A stretch of DNA of 64,000 nucleotides, from positions 97,501 to 161,500 of the forward strand of contig WBZZ01004821.1 of assembly GCA_019918135.1 (NCBI GenBank), given 5' to 3'. Positions 36,685 to 47,200 of this stretch are shown here, in pieces. The DNA is from Paulinella micropora (lineage: Eukaryota; Cercozoa; Imbricatea; Euglyphida; Paulinellidae). Every line of letters starts with the position of its first letter. The stretch's first letter is position 1. The position numbers and the translations under genes were made by a program. The notes below the pieces were generated by a model, which saw only the letters and a list, made by a program, of their open reading frames with translations, searched no databases and was not told the DNA's origin.

Positions 36685-39327
36685 ATGTACCAGCAAGTGT
36701 GCCAACGAGCGCCCCTGCACCTGCGGCGGTTTTGTCGGTACCAAGGGACCGCCCTGGGGGCGTGGACCCTGTTTACGGCTATCCTGCTCGCGCGGACGGC
36801 GCCGGGGAGCGCGGCGGGGGCCGAGGTCGTCTGGCTCGCGGCCGCGGTGTTGTGGTGTGTGGCCCAGGGCCTGGGGCTGCTGTTCCTGTGCCTGTGCCTG
36901 CGCCTGCCCGCGTCGTGGCGGGCCGCGTGCGGCGTCGGGCACTACGACGTGCGCTACGTGCACTCGTGGCTGTACCGGGAAGGGGCCCCGGGCCTGACGT
37001 ACCTGCTGTTCGTGGTGACCTTCTGCGAGGCCTTCATGTTCCAGTACAACGCGCCAGCCCTGCTGCTGCTGGCCCTGGTCGCTAACGGCAGCCGCTACCT
37101 GGCTTTGTACGAGATGCTGTGCTGGCTGGACGTGCACGAGGACTGGTCGGCGCAAGCGGACGAGGCCACCCCGTCGGTGTACCTGCTGATCCGGTACGTG
37201 GGTTCCCTGGCGCAGCTGCGCCTGTTCGTCGGCTCGATGCTCGTGTACTCGGCCGTGCAGCACCTGTGCCTGGTCGCGTGGCTGTTCTGGGGCGGGCCGC
37301 CCCTGCTGCCGCCGCACAGCCTGGCCGGCCTGCGCGAGGACCTGCAGTGGGTCCTGGCGCAGAGCGCCGGGCCCCCCGCCGGGGGCGGCCACTCGCCGGA
37401 CGCCGCGCCCTGGCGGCTCGAGGTCTGGGCCGCCGCGCCCGCCGAGCTAGCCTCGCTGCCGCCCTGGGCCCGCGACCTGTGGGGCGCCGGCGACTGTCCC
37501 TCGTTGGCCGTCCCCTGGCCGGCGGTGGCCGAGGTCGCCCGGACCCCCCCGTGGGTGTACCGGCACGCCTGGTACCCGCACCAGGCCGCCCCCGCGCGCA
37601 CCAGCTTCCACCTGCCGCTGGGAGCGGCCGGGGCCGGGCGCACGTGGGTGTGGTACACCGACCGGACCACGGGCCTGAGCTGTGCCTGGGCCTGCCCGCG
37701 CGCCAACAGCTCGGCGGGGTGCGCCCGGCTCGCGCTGCCCAACCTGACCACGGCCGACCCCCTGGCGTGGCTGGCGGCGCTGTGGGGCGGCGACCCGCTC
37801 GGGCCCGCCTGGTTGCTCATCACCGCCGCGGCACACCCGGCCAGCCCGGAGGGCTCCGTGCCGGCCGACCTGCGGCGGGTGCTGGCCCTGGCCCAGGAGG
37901 CGGCGCGCGCGGTGGGCCCGGCGGAGCCCCCCGCCCCGGCGCCCGGGCTGCGCCTGCTGGCGGGCGCGCGGCTGGTGCGGGAGGAGATCGCGCGCCAGAC
38001 CTGCTGGGCGCTGCCGCGCCCGCTCGCGGCCAGGCCCGAGCTGCGGCGCGAGCTGGCGGCGGCAGGCGCCCCGGACGACGCGGCGTTGGAGGCCGAGTGC
38101 CGCGAATGGCGCGTGGTCAAGCGAGACTTCCGGCGGCTGGCGCTCGGCCGCAACCTGTCCCTGCACTGGCTGCGCCTCCTGTTCCTCTGCCTCCTGTCTG
38201 TCCGGGCGGTCGGCGCCGGCGCGTGCTGGGGGCCGGCGCGGGCGTGGGGCGCGGCCGCGGAGCGACCGCTGGTCCGGTGCTACCGCGAGCAGCTGGACCG
38301 CCTGTGCTGCTGGTCGGCCTGCTGCTGCGTGCTGGGCACGGTCGCCCTCGTGCCGGCCCTGCTCACGGGCCCGCTGTCCTTGCTCGTGCGCTGGGACGCC
38401 CGGGCCCTGGGGTGCCTGCTCCTGGCCCTGGGCGCCGGCGGCCTGCTGTCCTGGCTGCTGTGCGTGCCGCTGGCGGCCCGGGTCGCGCTGCGCCTGTGCC
38501 AGAACGCGTGGGGGGACGCGGGCCTCCGGGAGCTGGAGCGCACGGCCGCGTCGGCCTCCTGCCTGCGCCCGGGGCCGGCGGCCGCCGGGGACGACGCGGA
38601 AGCCGCCCGCACGCCGCCGCCGGCGGGCCCGCTGCCGTGGTACGTCCGCCACGTGACCGAGTGCTACGTGGCGCTGTGGTCCCTGTTCTGGAGCACGTGC
38701 GCCCTGGTGCCGCTGGCGGCCTACCTGTCGCCTTGGCCGTGGTTCGTGGGGACCGACCGCCTGCTGGACCTGCCCCCCCCGTCCGCCGTGCTCGTGCTCG
38801 TGCTGGCCGCCGTGCCGGTGGGCCTCGCGCTGCCGTGGGGCTGGGTGCGCGACGAGTCCAGCGCGCTGCGCGGCGCCGGGCCCGCCGCCGCCGACGAACA
38901 GTACCGCGAGCTCTGGTACGACCAGGTCCGCGACTACCGCGAGTGGCGGGCGGGCCTGGCGCCCGGCCCGCCGCCCGGCGCGGTGCGCTGCACTCCCCCC
39001 GGCGGCGCGGCCCAGACCGAACGCGACCTGCGCCACGTGGCGGCCGTGTGCGCGTCGCTAGACCCGTCGCAGCTCGGGCTGCTGCTGGCGTTCCTGACGG
39101 ACCGGTGCACCGAGCTGGCGCGGCGGGACCCCCCACCACGGCCGGCCGGGGACACCCGCCGCGAGGACACGGACCGCGGGGACACGGACCGCGGGGACAC
39201 GAGCCGCGGGGACACGAGCCGCGGGGACACGAGCCGCGGGGACACGGACCGCGGGGACACGGACCGCGGGGACACGGACCGCGGGGACACGAGCCGCGGG
39301 GGAGAGGAGGAAGAGGAAGGGAGCTGA
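36685..39327 (+). CDS. Large polytopic membrane protein (about ten helices) with C-terminal RGD repeats
   Basis: ATG at 36685 (MYQQVCQRAPLHLRRFCRYQG); 880 residues, intact. Five hydrophobic segments in the first ~220 residues (ALGAWTLFTAILLA, VVWLAAAVLWCVAQGLGLLF, TYLLFVVTFCEAFMF, LLLLALVANGSRYLALY, MLVYSAVQHLCLVAWLFWG). A ~280-residue extramembrane domain with Cys and Asn-linked sites (NSS, NLT) follows, then about five more segments (LRLLFLCLLSVRAVG, CCVLGTVALVPALL, LGCLLLALGAGGLLSWLL, LWSLFWSTCALVPLAAYL, VLVLVLAAVPVGLAL). The tail holds TERDLRHVAAVCASLDP and then nine GDTDRGDTSR-type repeats. No transporter or channel signature is recognised. Likely a plasma-membrane or envelope-type protein. 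Confidence 0.7.
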   Translation: MYQQVCQRAPLHLRRFCRYQGTALGAWTLFTAILLARTAPGSAAGAEVVWLAAAVLWCVAQGLGLLFLCLCLRLPASWRAACGVGHYDVRYVHSWLYREGAPGLTYLLFVVTFCEAFMFQYNAPALLLLALVANGSRYLALYEMLCWLDVHEDWSAQADEATPSVYLLIRYVGSLAQLRLFVGSMLVYSAVQHLCLVAWLFWGGPPLLPPHSLAGLREDLQWVLAQSAGPPAGGGHSPDAAPWRLEVWAAAPAELASLPPWARDLWGAGDCPSLAVPWPAVAEVARTPPWVYRHAWYPHQAAPARTSFHLPLGAAGAGRTWVWYTDRTTGLSCAWACPRANSSAGCARLALPNLTTADPLAWLAALWGGDPLGPAWLLITAAAHPASPEGSVPADLRRVLALAQEAARAVGPAEPPAPAPGLRLLAGARLVREEIARQTCWALPRPLAARPELRRELAAAGAPDDAALEAECREWRVVKRDFRRLALGRNLSLHWLRLLFLCLLSVRAVGAGACWGPARAWGAAAERPLVRCYREQLDRLCCWSACCCVLGTVALVPALLTGPLSLLVRWDARALGCLLLALGAGGLLSWLLCVPLAARVALRLCQNAWGDAGLRELERTAASASCLRPGPAAAGDDAEAARTPPPAGPLPWYVRHVTECYVALWSLFWSTCALVPLAAYLSPWPWFVGTDRLLDLPPPSAVLVLVLAAVPVGLALPWGWVRDESSALRGAGPAAADEQYRELWYDQVRDYREWRAGLAPGPPPGAVRCTPPGGAAQTERDLRHVAAVCASLDPSQLGLLLAFLTDRCTELARRDPPPRPAGDTRREDTDRGDTDRGDTSRGDTSRGDTSRGDTDRGDTDRGDTDRGDTSRGGEEEEEGS
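39160..39305 (+). repeat. 15-base coding repeat, GGGGACACGGACCGC
   Basis: Nine to ten 15-base units, two kinds: GGGGACACGGACCGC (GDTDR) and GGGGACACGAGCCGC (GDTSR), at the end of the ten-helix membrane protein gene. Translated, each junction makes an RGD tripeptide. Confidence 0.95.
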
Positions 39328-39631
39328 CTCCCCCCCGCTCCGAAGCACCACGGCCGGCGCCGGCGCGGCCCCGGCCGGCGCCACCCGGCTGGCAGGTTCT
39401 GTGGGGCCGGCGGGCCCCGGCCCGGACCTAGCAATCAATCTCCCCCCCTCCCCTCTAGCCGGCCGGCGCCGGCCGGGTCCGGTTTTTTTCTCTTGGCTGG
39501 CCTACGGGTATTTTAAAGACTGACTGAAACTGTACACGGGCAGCGTGGCGAAACGCAGCCCCCTACCTCCTACTCCGGCTTCGGCGAAGTCACGACGGCC
39601 CTCCTGCCCCGGCTTGGCTGCAGGCCTTAGA

Positions 39632-40422
39632 CTAGTCTGCTGGCCCCGTCGGGGAGACAGGGGGCGGAGTGTTCCCTGGCCTCGCGCGCCGGAAGTCCCA
39701 GCCCGGCTGGAACCTAGTAGTAGCCGGCCGGCGCGTGGTCGCGGCGCCGGCCGAGACGGCATACGACAGGTCCGTGGCCCGGGCCAGCTCCGGATCTGCC
39801 TCGAGCAGGCGCGCGCACACCTCTGGCACGCTCAGGTGCTGGGCCAACAGCGAGGTTAGGGCCTCCTCGAAACGGAGCAGCAGGCCCAGGCGCTGCTTCA
39901 GCCTACGGGCCAGTTGTGCGCCGCCGGGCAGCTCGCGGCCTAGCGGCGGCCTGTCCGACAAACGGCCGCGCAGCAGCAGCCGCCCGCCCCGGTAGGCCTG
40001 CCAGCCGCACTGCCAGGTGGACCCCGGGGCCGGGCGCACGGCCAAGGGCAGCAGTTTGCCCGCAAGGCCAGCAGTTTGAGCACACAGGAGGGCACGAGGG
40101 TGTCCAGCGCCTGCTCCAGCGTCGGCCGCTTCTCCGCCGGGGCTGGGGCGCGGGTGAGCTCCGTCGTGTGCAGCGACGCCGACACGTCCACTCCGGGCAG
40201 CAGGGCCACCACGAGCTCGGCGTGCACTTCCCCGACGGCGGGGCAGCAGGAAGCAGGCGGCACGGCCAGCGAGTCGGGCACGGGAGCGGACAGCACGGGA
40301 GCGGAGAGTGGGGCAGGAGAAGAGAGTAGGTCGTCGGGTACTGGGGCTGGCGGGGCCAAGCGCTGCTGCTGCTGCTGTTGCTGTTGCTGGACCAGCCTCG
40401 AGGCTCGGCGGCGGCGTCCCAT
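39632..40422 (-). CDS. Gln-rich protein with helical C-terminus, frame broken
   Basis: ATG at 40422 (MGRRRRASRLV) followed by nine glutamines from a CAG/CAA run and a Pro/Ala/Ser stretch. A structured part (EVHAELVVALLPGVDVSASLH, LDTLVPSCVLKLLALRA) continues in a second frame (GRLLLRGRLSDRPPLG, LARRLKQRLGLLLRFEEALT, SLLAQHLSVPEVCARLLEAD) to 39632. A 20-base direct repeat lies where the frames meet, so a small tandem duplication may be responsible for the single break. Basic head plus polyQ suggests a nuclear protein; no family recognised. Divergent from the gene at 40795. Confidence 0.45.
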
Positions 40423-40794
40423 GCGAGTTACGACCAGCTGAATTGTGTCGCCGCCCCGCAGCGCACCGCCCGCCCGCGGCGCCCCCGCGCCTCCCTCACC
40501 AGGGGGGGGGAGAGGACGCGCGCGCGGGGGGTGCCCCAGTACGAGCCGGCGCGCGCCGGCGGGCGCGGGCAGGGGGGGGCGTCCCCGTGCGCCGGCGGGA
40601 AGGGGGGGGGAGAGGCGCCCGCGCGCCGGTGGGGAGGGGGGGGGGGAGGAGGGGGGGGAGCCAGCGTTCCGTGGGGCCCCGCTTGGCCCCGCTTGGCCCC
40701 GCCACCCCCTGCTGGCCCAAGTCGTACCCGAGGGGCCGCACACTAGACCGACCGTGGCGAGTGCCTGCAGGGCGGGCACAAAACCTACCCGGCG
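40423..40794. other. Divergent intergenic region
   Basis: Very G/C-homopolymer rich (runs at 40500-40650), no protein-like frame. A 10-base GCTTGGCCCC word occurs twice at 40681-40702. It must hold the promoters of the divergent genes on both sides, but no clear element is visible. Confidence 0.4.
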
Positions 40795-41526
40795 ATGCGC
40801 AGCAGCGTCTGGACGGCTTCCCCCGGTCTGTGCCCCTGGGGTGGCTACAATGGCACTCTCCCGCCCTGCTACCCTGGCCCGCGGGGTTTCTCGTACCACG
40901 AGCCTACCGACAGCTGCGGGGGCCCGGACGAGCGCGCCTGGGGCCTAACGCCGTGCGAGCTGGATCCTGGTGGTTGCGTACCAACTCAGGACGGGTGGTA
41001 CCAGGGGCTGTCGTCCCTGTCGTGCCAGGACTGCGTAACCAGAATAGCCTCGTGGGACGAGCGCTACTACTGGCCGGACGGTTTTGTCCGGCACTTCTGG
41101 ACACTGACCGGCGGTCTGGTAGTACCGACGAGCTACAACGCGGCCTTTTTTACTTTTGTACCACTGGGTAACGACCAGTACCACCTCCTAGCGAACGCGG
41201 GGCAGCACAAGGTATGGGCTACTACCGAGGGCGGGCTAGTCACCGGGGAGGCCGACGGCACGGTGCCCTGGCGCGCCGCCACCGACGTCTTTGCCATTCG
41301 GCCCAGCTTCCTGGAGAGTGCCAACTCCTGGTACTACGAGATCCGCGCGGGCAGTCAGTGCGTGAGCCTGCCGACGCTGGGAACTCGCGGCTGGGTCATC
41401 ACCGACACCTGCGGTGATTCAAACTACCCGGCCAGCTGGGAGAGATATTTGCTCTGGGACTGTCCTCAGACAGAGGTTGGTCCCCGGCGCTACGAAGGGG
41501 ATGGCTCTGGGGCTCGCGCCCGCTAG
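40795..41526 (+). CDS. Cys- and Trp-rich protein, unrecognised
   Basis: ATG at 40795; 243 residues, intact. CPWGGYNGTLPPCYPG, DSCGGPDERAWG, CELDPGGCVPTQDGWY, CQDCVTRIASWDERYYW, then beta-rich sequence (HFWTLTGGLVVPTSYNAAFF, LANAGQHKVWATTEGG, DVFAIRPSFLESANSWYYEI, SQCVSLPTLGTRGW) and a Cys near the end (LLWDCPQTEVG). The spacing of W, Y and G in the second half recalls beta-trefoil (ricin-type or fascin-like) carbohydrate-binding folds, but without a QxW repeat. Ten cysteines suggest disulfides, although no signal peptide is visible at the chosen start. Convergent with the gene ending at 41862; the two share a bidirectional poly(A) region. Confidence 0.55.
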   Translation: MRSSVWTASPGLCPWGGYNGTLPPCYPGPRGFSYHEPTDSCGGPDERAWGLTPCELDPGGCVPTQDGWYQGLSSLSCQDCVTRIASWDERYYWPDGFVRHFWTLTGGLVVPTSYNAAFFTFVPLGNDQYHLLANAGQHKVWATTEGGLVTGEADGTVPWRAATDVFAIRPSFLESANSWYYEIRAGSQCVSLPTLGTRGWVITDTCGDSNYPASWERYLLWDCPQTEVGPRRYEGDGSGARAR

Positions 41527-41753
41527 CTGTCCTGCCTGGCGTGCCCAGGGCTCGCGAATGGAGAGAGAGCGCTCTTTTCTTTCTCCCTCTTCTCCCGAAA
41601 CCCTCTTTCTCGTGGCCCGCGGCAGAACAAGTGGAGCAGCACTGAAGAGAGAGGACAGACGAAGTCGAGGGCGGGCAGCCGAAAAAAGGAGGCGGGGGCG
41701 GGGGATATAGGGAAGGGGGGGGGCAAGAACAGCAGCGCTGGCTAGTTTCATTG

Positions 41754-41766
41754 TTTTTTATTAAAG
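41754..41766. terminator. Bidirectional polyadenylation region
   Basis: TTTTTTATTAAAG gives ATTAAA on the plus strand (41760-41765) for the gene ending at 41526 and AATAAA on the minus strand (41757-41762) for the gene ending at 41862. One short AT-rich block thus serves two convergent genes. Confidence 0.55.
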
Positions 41767-41861
41767 AAGACGCTGTCTTGCCAGCACAGCACCAGGACTT
41801 CCTTTTCCTCCCGGGGTCGGGCGCGAGTGGCCAAGGGGTAGGGTGCTATCGTTTGTTCTCC

Positions 41862-44084
41862 TCATGCGAGGCCGTTCTGGTTACTCTGCCCGGGCCTCAC
41901 GTGCGGAAACAGCTCCTCGAACCTCTTCCGTGCCTTCTCCCAAACGACTTTTTCTCCGTACCTTTTGATGCCACCTGTTTCGTAGTGCTTGTCATCTTCC
42001 TGTAGCATACCGCCTGCTTCCAGTACAGCCGCCATTTCATCTGTTAATTCTCTCTCCTTTTGCGTTCTGAGTGCCTGCCTTTCTTTCTTGGTGCTTTTGT
42101 TCTCTGGTAGCGGCGCCGGGAGAATAAGTCTGGGATTGTCTTTGCTTGCTATCTCTTGTAAGGCCCTGTGCATTATCTTCCACTTGGCTGGCAGTTTCTG
42201 CTCCTTAGTGGGACGGAACATTGCTTGTCCGAGCCATTCGAGGGTGCCTTTTATTTCAGCTCTTTCCAGCCTGTTACGTTCGTTTTCTCGGTCCCGTTGT
42301 CTGCGCCTCTTCGCATCGCCCGTATTGTCAGTGGCAGGGCCCACGGACGATGGAGCAGGCGCCGCTCGAGTGGCATTGGCCAAGGGGCCGGCATACGTGA
42401 GGGTGTGGGCCTGGGTGGCATTGGCCAAGGGGCCGACATACGTGAGGGTGTGGGCCTGGGTGGCATTGGCCAAGGGGTGCGCAGGGGCCCCCGGCTGTAG
42501 CCGCTGAATCCTAGGGAAAGCTGTCCGAGCGCTGCCGTACCCAGCGGCCGCGCTGCGGACGGGCTGGGAGGCCCCGCCGAAGCCGAACGCACCTAGCTGC
42601 AGCCCGCCCGGTCCGGACAAGGGCTGGGGCGCGGCAGACCGCGCGGGGTACGGCGCCGTAGACGACGCCGCGGGGGTACTTGCCCGCTGGGGCAGCGGTC
42701 GGAAGGCGCCGGCAGGGGGAGGGAGTCCGTCTCTGCCGGCGCTGGTGGTGGTGCCCGCGGGTGCTCTGCCAACCGGGCCCCGCGCCCTGGGAGAAGAAAA
42801 CGCCCCCCTGCGTGAGCCCACCCCCGCTGGCGTCCCGCTCTGGCTGAGTGTGTGCACCACGACAGCCCCCCCGGCCCGCGGAGCGGCCGCCCGGGCAGCC
42901 ACGCGGGCAGCCACGCGGAGCAGCAGCTCGGGCACGCAGCGGGCCGCCGCCCTCGTTGCCGCAGCTGGGGCGGGACTGCCCCAGGGCAGAAGATTGAGGG
43001 CCAGCTTATTGTCTGGTCTAGTAAAAAAAAGTGATTCTGGCACCCCGCACCACCGTCCCCAGTCCCCGGCCCGCTCCCGAAACTTGCCCGCTAGCTTCCC
43101 CTCGCTCGGCAAAGAGCCGGAGGTAACTGAAAGCGGCGACATATATGCATCCAAGCGCCGCAGCGTCGTGGCGCACGGCCAGTGGTTGCCGTCGGCACCT
43201 TGTTCCCCGGCTTCGCTGGCCCACATGTCTAGGTAAGTGTCCAAAACCCCGCCGTCCAGGTCTTGTGCCTCCATAACCCCTAGGACCGTCGCTAGCCAGT
43301 GGTTTCGGTCCTGCTGTGTAGAGCAGAGGACACTAGCCAGGACGCCGAACGCGTTGGCCAGCCACAGGGGCCCCGGCTCTGTGGAGCCGAGCACCCCGAG
43401 GCAGCAGCTCGGGTCCACCCGGGCCAGCCTCAGCTCGGCCCCCGGCGTGGCCCCCGGCGGCACCTCCGGTGGCACCTCTGGCGTAAACAGCACTAGGTCG
43501 GTAAGGTCGAAACCACTGTAAATCAGAGGAACCCTGCCCTGGCTGAGCCTTTCAAGGTAGCGCTGGATAGAGGCCCGGCGCCCGTTCTCGTCCGCCCCGC
43601 TGGCTGGCGCGACATCCTCCCGCCGGACGTCCAGGACGAGCCACTTGGGCTCGCCTGCCGCCTGTGTCACCGAGCCCCCCGCCTCCAGCGCGAGCCCCAA
43701 TGCGAAGAAATGATGTTGTACCTGGAGGCAGTCGGCGACGACCGTACCTACCGCTGGGAGCGGGCTGAGGATTGCTGATTGTAAGACGGTCCTTCCTACC
43801 TGCAGTACCTGCAGATTCGTTGAGGGTAGGCGAGAAAGGATCCCAGCCAAGCTCTGTTTGCTACTCTCTAGGTGCAGGAGCGGACGAGAGGCAAACGCCT
43901 GCTGTAGCTCACCTATGTGTGCCAGTGGCTCCGCTGAGAGGCCAGCCGATGGCCCAGCTTCCTCGGGGTGCTGCAGGCAGACCAGCCCCCCTCCAGCAGG
44001 CTCTAGCCGGGCCCAGTGCCTTATATAGAGACTGGGGCCGCCACAGGTTTTGCAGCGCTTGCCTCCCCCTCCACTGCGTGACAT
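41862..44084 (-). CDS. Zinc-finger and basic-tail protein, unrecognised
   Basis: ATG at 44084 (MSRSGGGGKRCKTCGG); 740 residues, intact. Residues 10-40 show a C-x2-C-x22-C-x2-H pattern (CKTC ... CLQH). Residues 50-370 form a globular region (LVLDVRREDVAPASG, LIYSGFDLTDLVLFTPEV, CCLGVLGSTEPGPLWLANAF). A low-complexity Pro/Ala/Ser linker contains NATQAHTLTYVGPLA repeats (54-base units, 42390-42480). The C-terminus is strongly basic and helical (AKRRRQRDRENERNRLERA, KKERQALRTQKERELTDEM). The layout suits a nuclear regulatory or nucleic-acid-binding protein. No named family fits. Convergent with 40795-41526. Confidence 0.6.
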   Translation of the reverse strand: MSRSGGGGKRCKTCGGPSLYIRHWARLEPAGGGLVCLQHPEEAGPSAGLSAEPLAHIGELQQAFASRPLLHLESSKQSLAGILSRLPSTNLQVLQVGRTVLQSAILSPLPAVGTVVADCLQVQHHFFALGLALEAGGSVTQAAGEPKWLVLDVRREDVAPASGADENGRRASIQRYLERLSQGRVPLIYSGFDLTDLVLFTPEVPPEVPPGATPGAELRLARVDPSCCLGVLGSTEPGPLWLANAFGVLASVLCSTQQDRNHWLATVLGVMEAQDLDGGVLDTYLDMWASEAGEQGADGNHWPCATTLRRLDAYMSPLSVTSGSLPSEGKLAGKFRERAGDWGRWCGVPESLFFTRPDNKLALNLLPWGSPAPAAATRAAARCVPELLLRVAARVAARAAAPRAGGAVVVHTLSQSGTPAGVGSRRGAFSSPRARGPVGRAPAGTTTSAGRDGLPPPAGAFRPLPQRASTPAASSTAPYPARSAAPQPLSGPGGLQLGAFGFGGASQPVRSAAAGYGSARTAFPRIQRLQPGAPAHPLANATQAHTLTYVGPLANATQAHTLTYAGPLANATRAAPAPSSVGPATDNTGDAKRRRQRDRENERNRLERAEIKGTLEWLGQAMFRPTKEQKLPAKWKIMHRALQEIASKDNPRLILPAPLPENKSTKKERQALRTQKERELTDEMAAVLEAGGMLQEDDKHYETGGIKRYGEKVVWEKARKRFEELFPHVRPGQSNQNGLA

Positions 44085-44237
44085 GGCCGACTCTTTGAGG
44101 CAGGAGTGCTTTCTTCCTCTCCCCCCTCCAGGGAAAGCCGGCCCCCTCCCCCTCCTCCCTTCCATCAGCCCTCTGCCCGCTTTCTTCTCCCCCCTCCCCC
44201 GCCCCCCTCTCCCGCGCGCAGCCCCTAGCGGCAGCGC

Positions 44238-47200
44238 CTAGCGGCCCTGCCAGGCCGCGGCGTCGCGCCGGGCGCGGACCACGTACGACAGAGCCAGGGC
44301 CAGCCAGCACACCAGCACGAGCAGCCCGTGCGTGCCGAGAACAGCCGCCCACCACACTCGCTGGCGGCGGTCCCGGCCGTCGTCCGGCCGCGGCGAGTGG
44401 CGCGGCTGCGCGGCGCCGGCCCGGGCGCCGCGGTGGCCGAGCAGTGACTGGCGGTCCCGGCCGTCGTCCGGCCGCGGGTGTCCGCCCAGGTCCACGGCCC
44501 AGAGCACGACCCACGCCACGGCCGACGCCGTGAGCCCCACCGTGAGGCCCAGCAGCAGCCCCCCCGCCACTGCCGCGGGCCGCGGAAGCCAAACAAGAAG
44601 AGGGAGCCGGTGCGCGCGGTGTCGGGCCACGCGTCCGGCGCGGCGGGCAGCGGCGGCAGCACGTAGAAGCACTCGTCGCGGCTCAGGTTGAACAGCAAGG
44701 CCAGGTCCCCCGGCTCCAGCCCCGGCGGCAGCGAGTAGTACAGGTCCAGCAGGTGCTGCAGCCGCTGCAGCTCGTCGTACATGGCCCGCGTCGTGTTGTC
44801 CATGGCCGCGCGCAGCGCGCTCTGCAGCTGCGGCAGCTTGTCCGCCAGCTCCAGGCCCTCGTGGTACAGGTCGCTGAGCTCGCCCTGCAGCAGGCGCAGG
44901 GCGCTCTGGCGCCGGATGAGTTCGGCGGACCGGTTGGCGGCCTGGGCGATCAACACGGCGTACTCGTCGCCCCAGTCGTCGGCGCGGTCGATGATCTGCT
45001 GCGCCGAGAGGTTGGCGGCCAGCTGCACGCCCGACAGGTACGTGCGCGCCCGCTGGACCGACACGTCCGCCAGGCTGTAGGCCTGCAGCGAGTCGCGCGC
45101 GGCCGCGTCGAGCTCCGCGGGGTCGATGAGCCCCGCCGTGTTGCCGGGCCCGGTGGGGAAGGTCGAGAGCCGGGACAGCGACTCGCCCAGCAGGCGGTAC
45201 AGGTCGGCCAGCTCGGACTGCTGCTCGACCCGGATCGTCCGCGCGTTGTCGCGCGCCTGCTGCAGCGACAGGGGGACGGCGCTGGGGGCCAGCGCCAGCC
45301 CGCCGGCGCACCGCACCTCGTAGTCCGGGCACGCGAGCCACAGGCCGCCCGCGCCCCCGGGCACGGCGCAGGCCGACAGGTCCACCTCGTACGTCTGGTA
45401 CGGCGCGACGTCGGCCAGCGGCACGGCGGCCGGCGCGCAGCCCTCGACCCGGACCGACAGGGCGCAGGCGCGCGCGGCCGGGGGCTCCCGCTCGTAGGCG
45501 AGCCGGGCCAGCGACTGCGAGCCCCCGGGCCGGGCCACCAGGTCGAAGGTGTCGGGGCAGACGTAGTGCGGGTCCCGCTCGCGCGGCGGCGCGTCTTCCG
45601 CCGTGGCGTTGGCCGCCGCCCACCGCACGCGGCGGCGCACCGTCAGCTCCAGCTCCCACTCGCGCGGGTACAGGCGCACCGAGTCGGTCTCGGCCGACCA
45701 GTGCAAGAAGTAGTGCTGCAGGATCAGGCACCAGCCGCCCGCCTGCGCCGTGGCCGTGCGGCGGCAGCGCCGGTCCAGCTGCCGGAGGTCGAGCCCGCGC
45801 GTGGCCGGCGGGACCAGCGACTCGCGCCACTGCCGGGCCGCCAGCGCCTCGGGCGGCAGGGCCTGCGCGGCCCGCAGCGCCTCCAGCAGCTCGGCGGCGC
45901 TCTTGGGCGGGGGGACGGCGAGCTCGGCGGCGAAGTGGCCGGCGGACACGACGGCCTCGCGCGGGTCGAACTTGCCCTGCGCGAAGGGGTTGCGGCGCGA
46001 GTCCAGCAGCCGGGCCGCGCCGTCGCGCCGCAGCGGCAGGCGCACCAGCGCCCCCCACTGGCCGAGGTACTCGGCGCGCTGCGGCGGCGTGAGGGCCGCG
46101 AACCAGTCGTCGCCCAGCGCCAGCCACTGGGCGGCGCGGCCCGTGCCGCCCCCCGCGCCCTCGGCCCCGGCCGGCACGGGCTGGAACAGGTACAGCGGCG
46201 TGCCGGCGCGGGCGCGGAAGGCCCGCGACACCGTCAGCAGGCGCGTGGGCACGTCGACGACGTACGGCGTCAGCCCCGGCGCGTCGCTGTACGCCGTGCC
46301 GAACGGGTGCGTCGCGTTCGCCTCCGCTGCCCCTCTGGAGGCGGCGGCGGCGCCGCTCGTGTCGCGGTACTCGGTCACGAGCCCGGTCGCCGGGTCGACC
46401 CGCGTGGCGCGGAACGGGCACGGCGTGTCCAGGCAGCGCGGGTAGCCGAGGAAGTACTGCTGCGCGCCCAGCAGCAGGCCGTGCGGGTCGTGCCAGGCGA
46501 CGCCCAGCACCTCGTCGCCCGCCACCGCCGCGCTCGCGCGCTCGCGCCGGTCGCCCAGCAGCCACACCTCGGACAGGTCCGGGGACACCATCACGGCCGT
46601 GGCCACGTCCTCCAGCATCTGCAGCCGCACCGTGGCGTTGGCGTCCGGCGCCACGCCGGCGCCGTTGAGCGTGACCGAGTCCCGCTGGCCCCGCACGCCG
46701 AAGCGGCGCTCCTGGCGGCCGCGCCGCGTCTCGGTCGCCGTCGGCGTCGGCAGCCGGCCCTGCGCGATCTGGCGCAGCTTGGTGCCCTGCCGCACGAGCC
46801 GCGGGGTCACGGCCAGCACCTCCTCCCACAGCTGCAGCGCGGGGTGGCGCGTCTCGGCCAGCTCGTCCGCGGCGGGCCCGTCGGTGCCGGCCAACCAGCC
46901 GGCCAGGCCCGCCGTCGCGTTCGGGTCCCGGTTCGCCAGGCGCAGGGCCCCGAGCGCCGACCCGCCGCCGGCGCCGGCCCACACGCGGTAGCCCCCGGGC
47001 GTCACCAGGCACACGTCGCGCCCGAGCAGGGCCGTCGTGACCTCGCCGAAGCTGCTGTTGGGCGGCAGCCCCGCGCGGACGCGCTCCAGGAACGGCCACG
47101 TCAGGTGCCGCGCCAGCCGGCCCGACCGCCGCTCTACCCACAGGCCCAGCACGTCCGCGCCCCCCGCCGCCGCCGCCGCGCCGGCCCGCGGCGCACGCGT

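Noticed and set aside
37119-39431. Long overlapping frames on both strands across the ten-helix membrane protein gene
   Set aside because: Arg/Gly/Ala/Pro-dominated shadows without hydrophobic segments; the called frame has ten helices and a sensible start.
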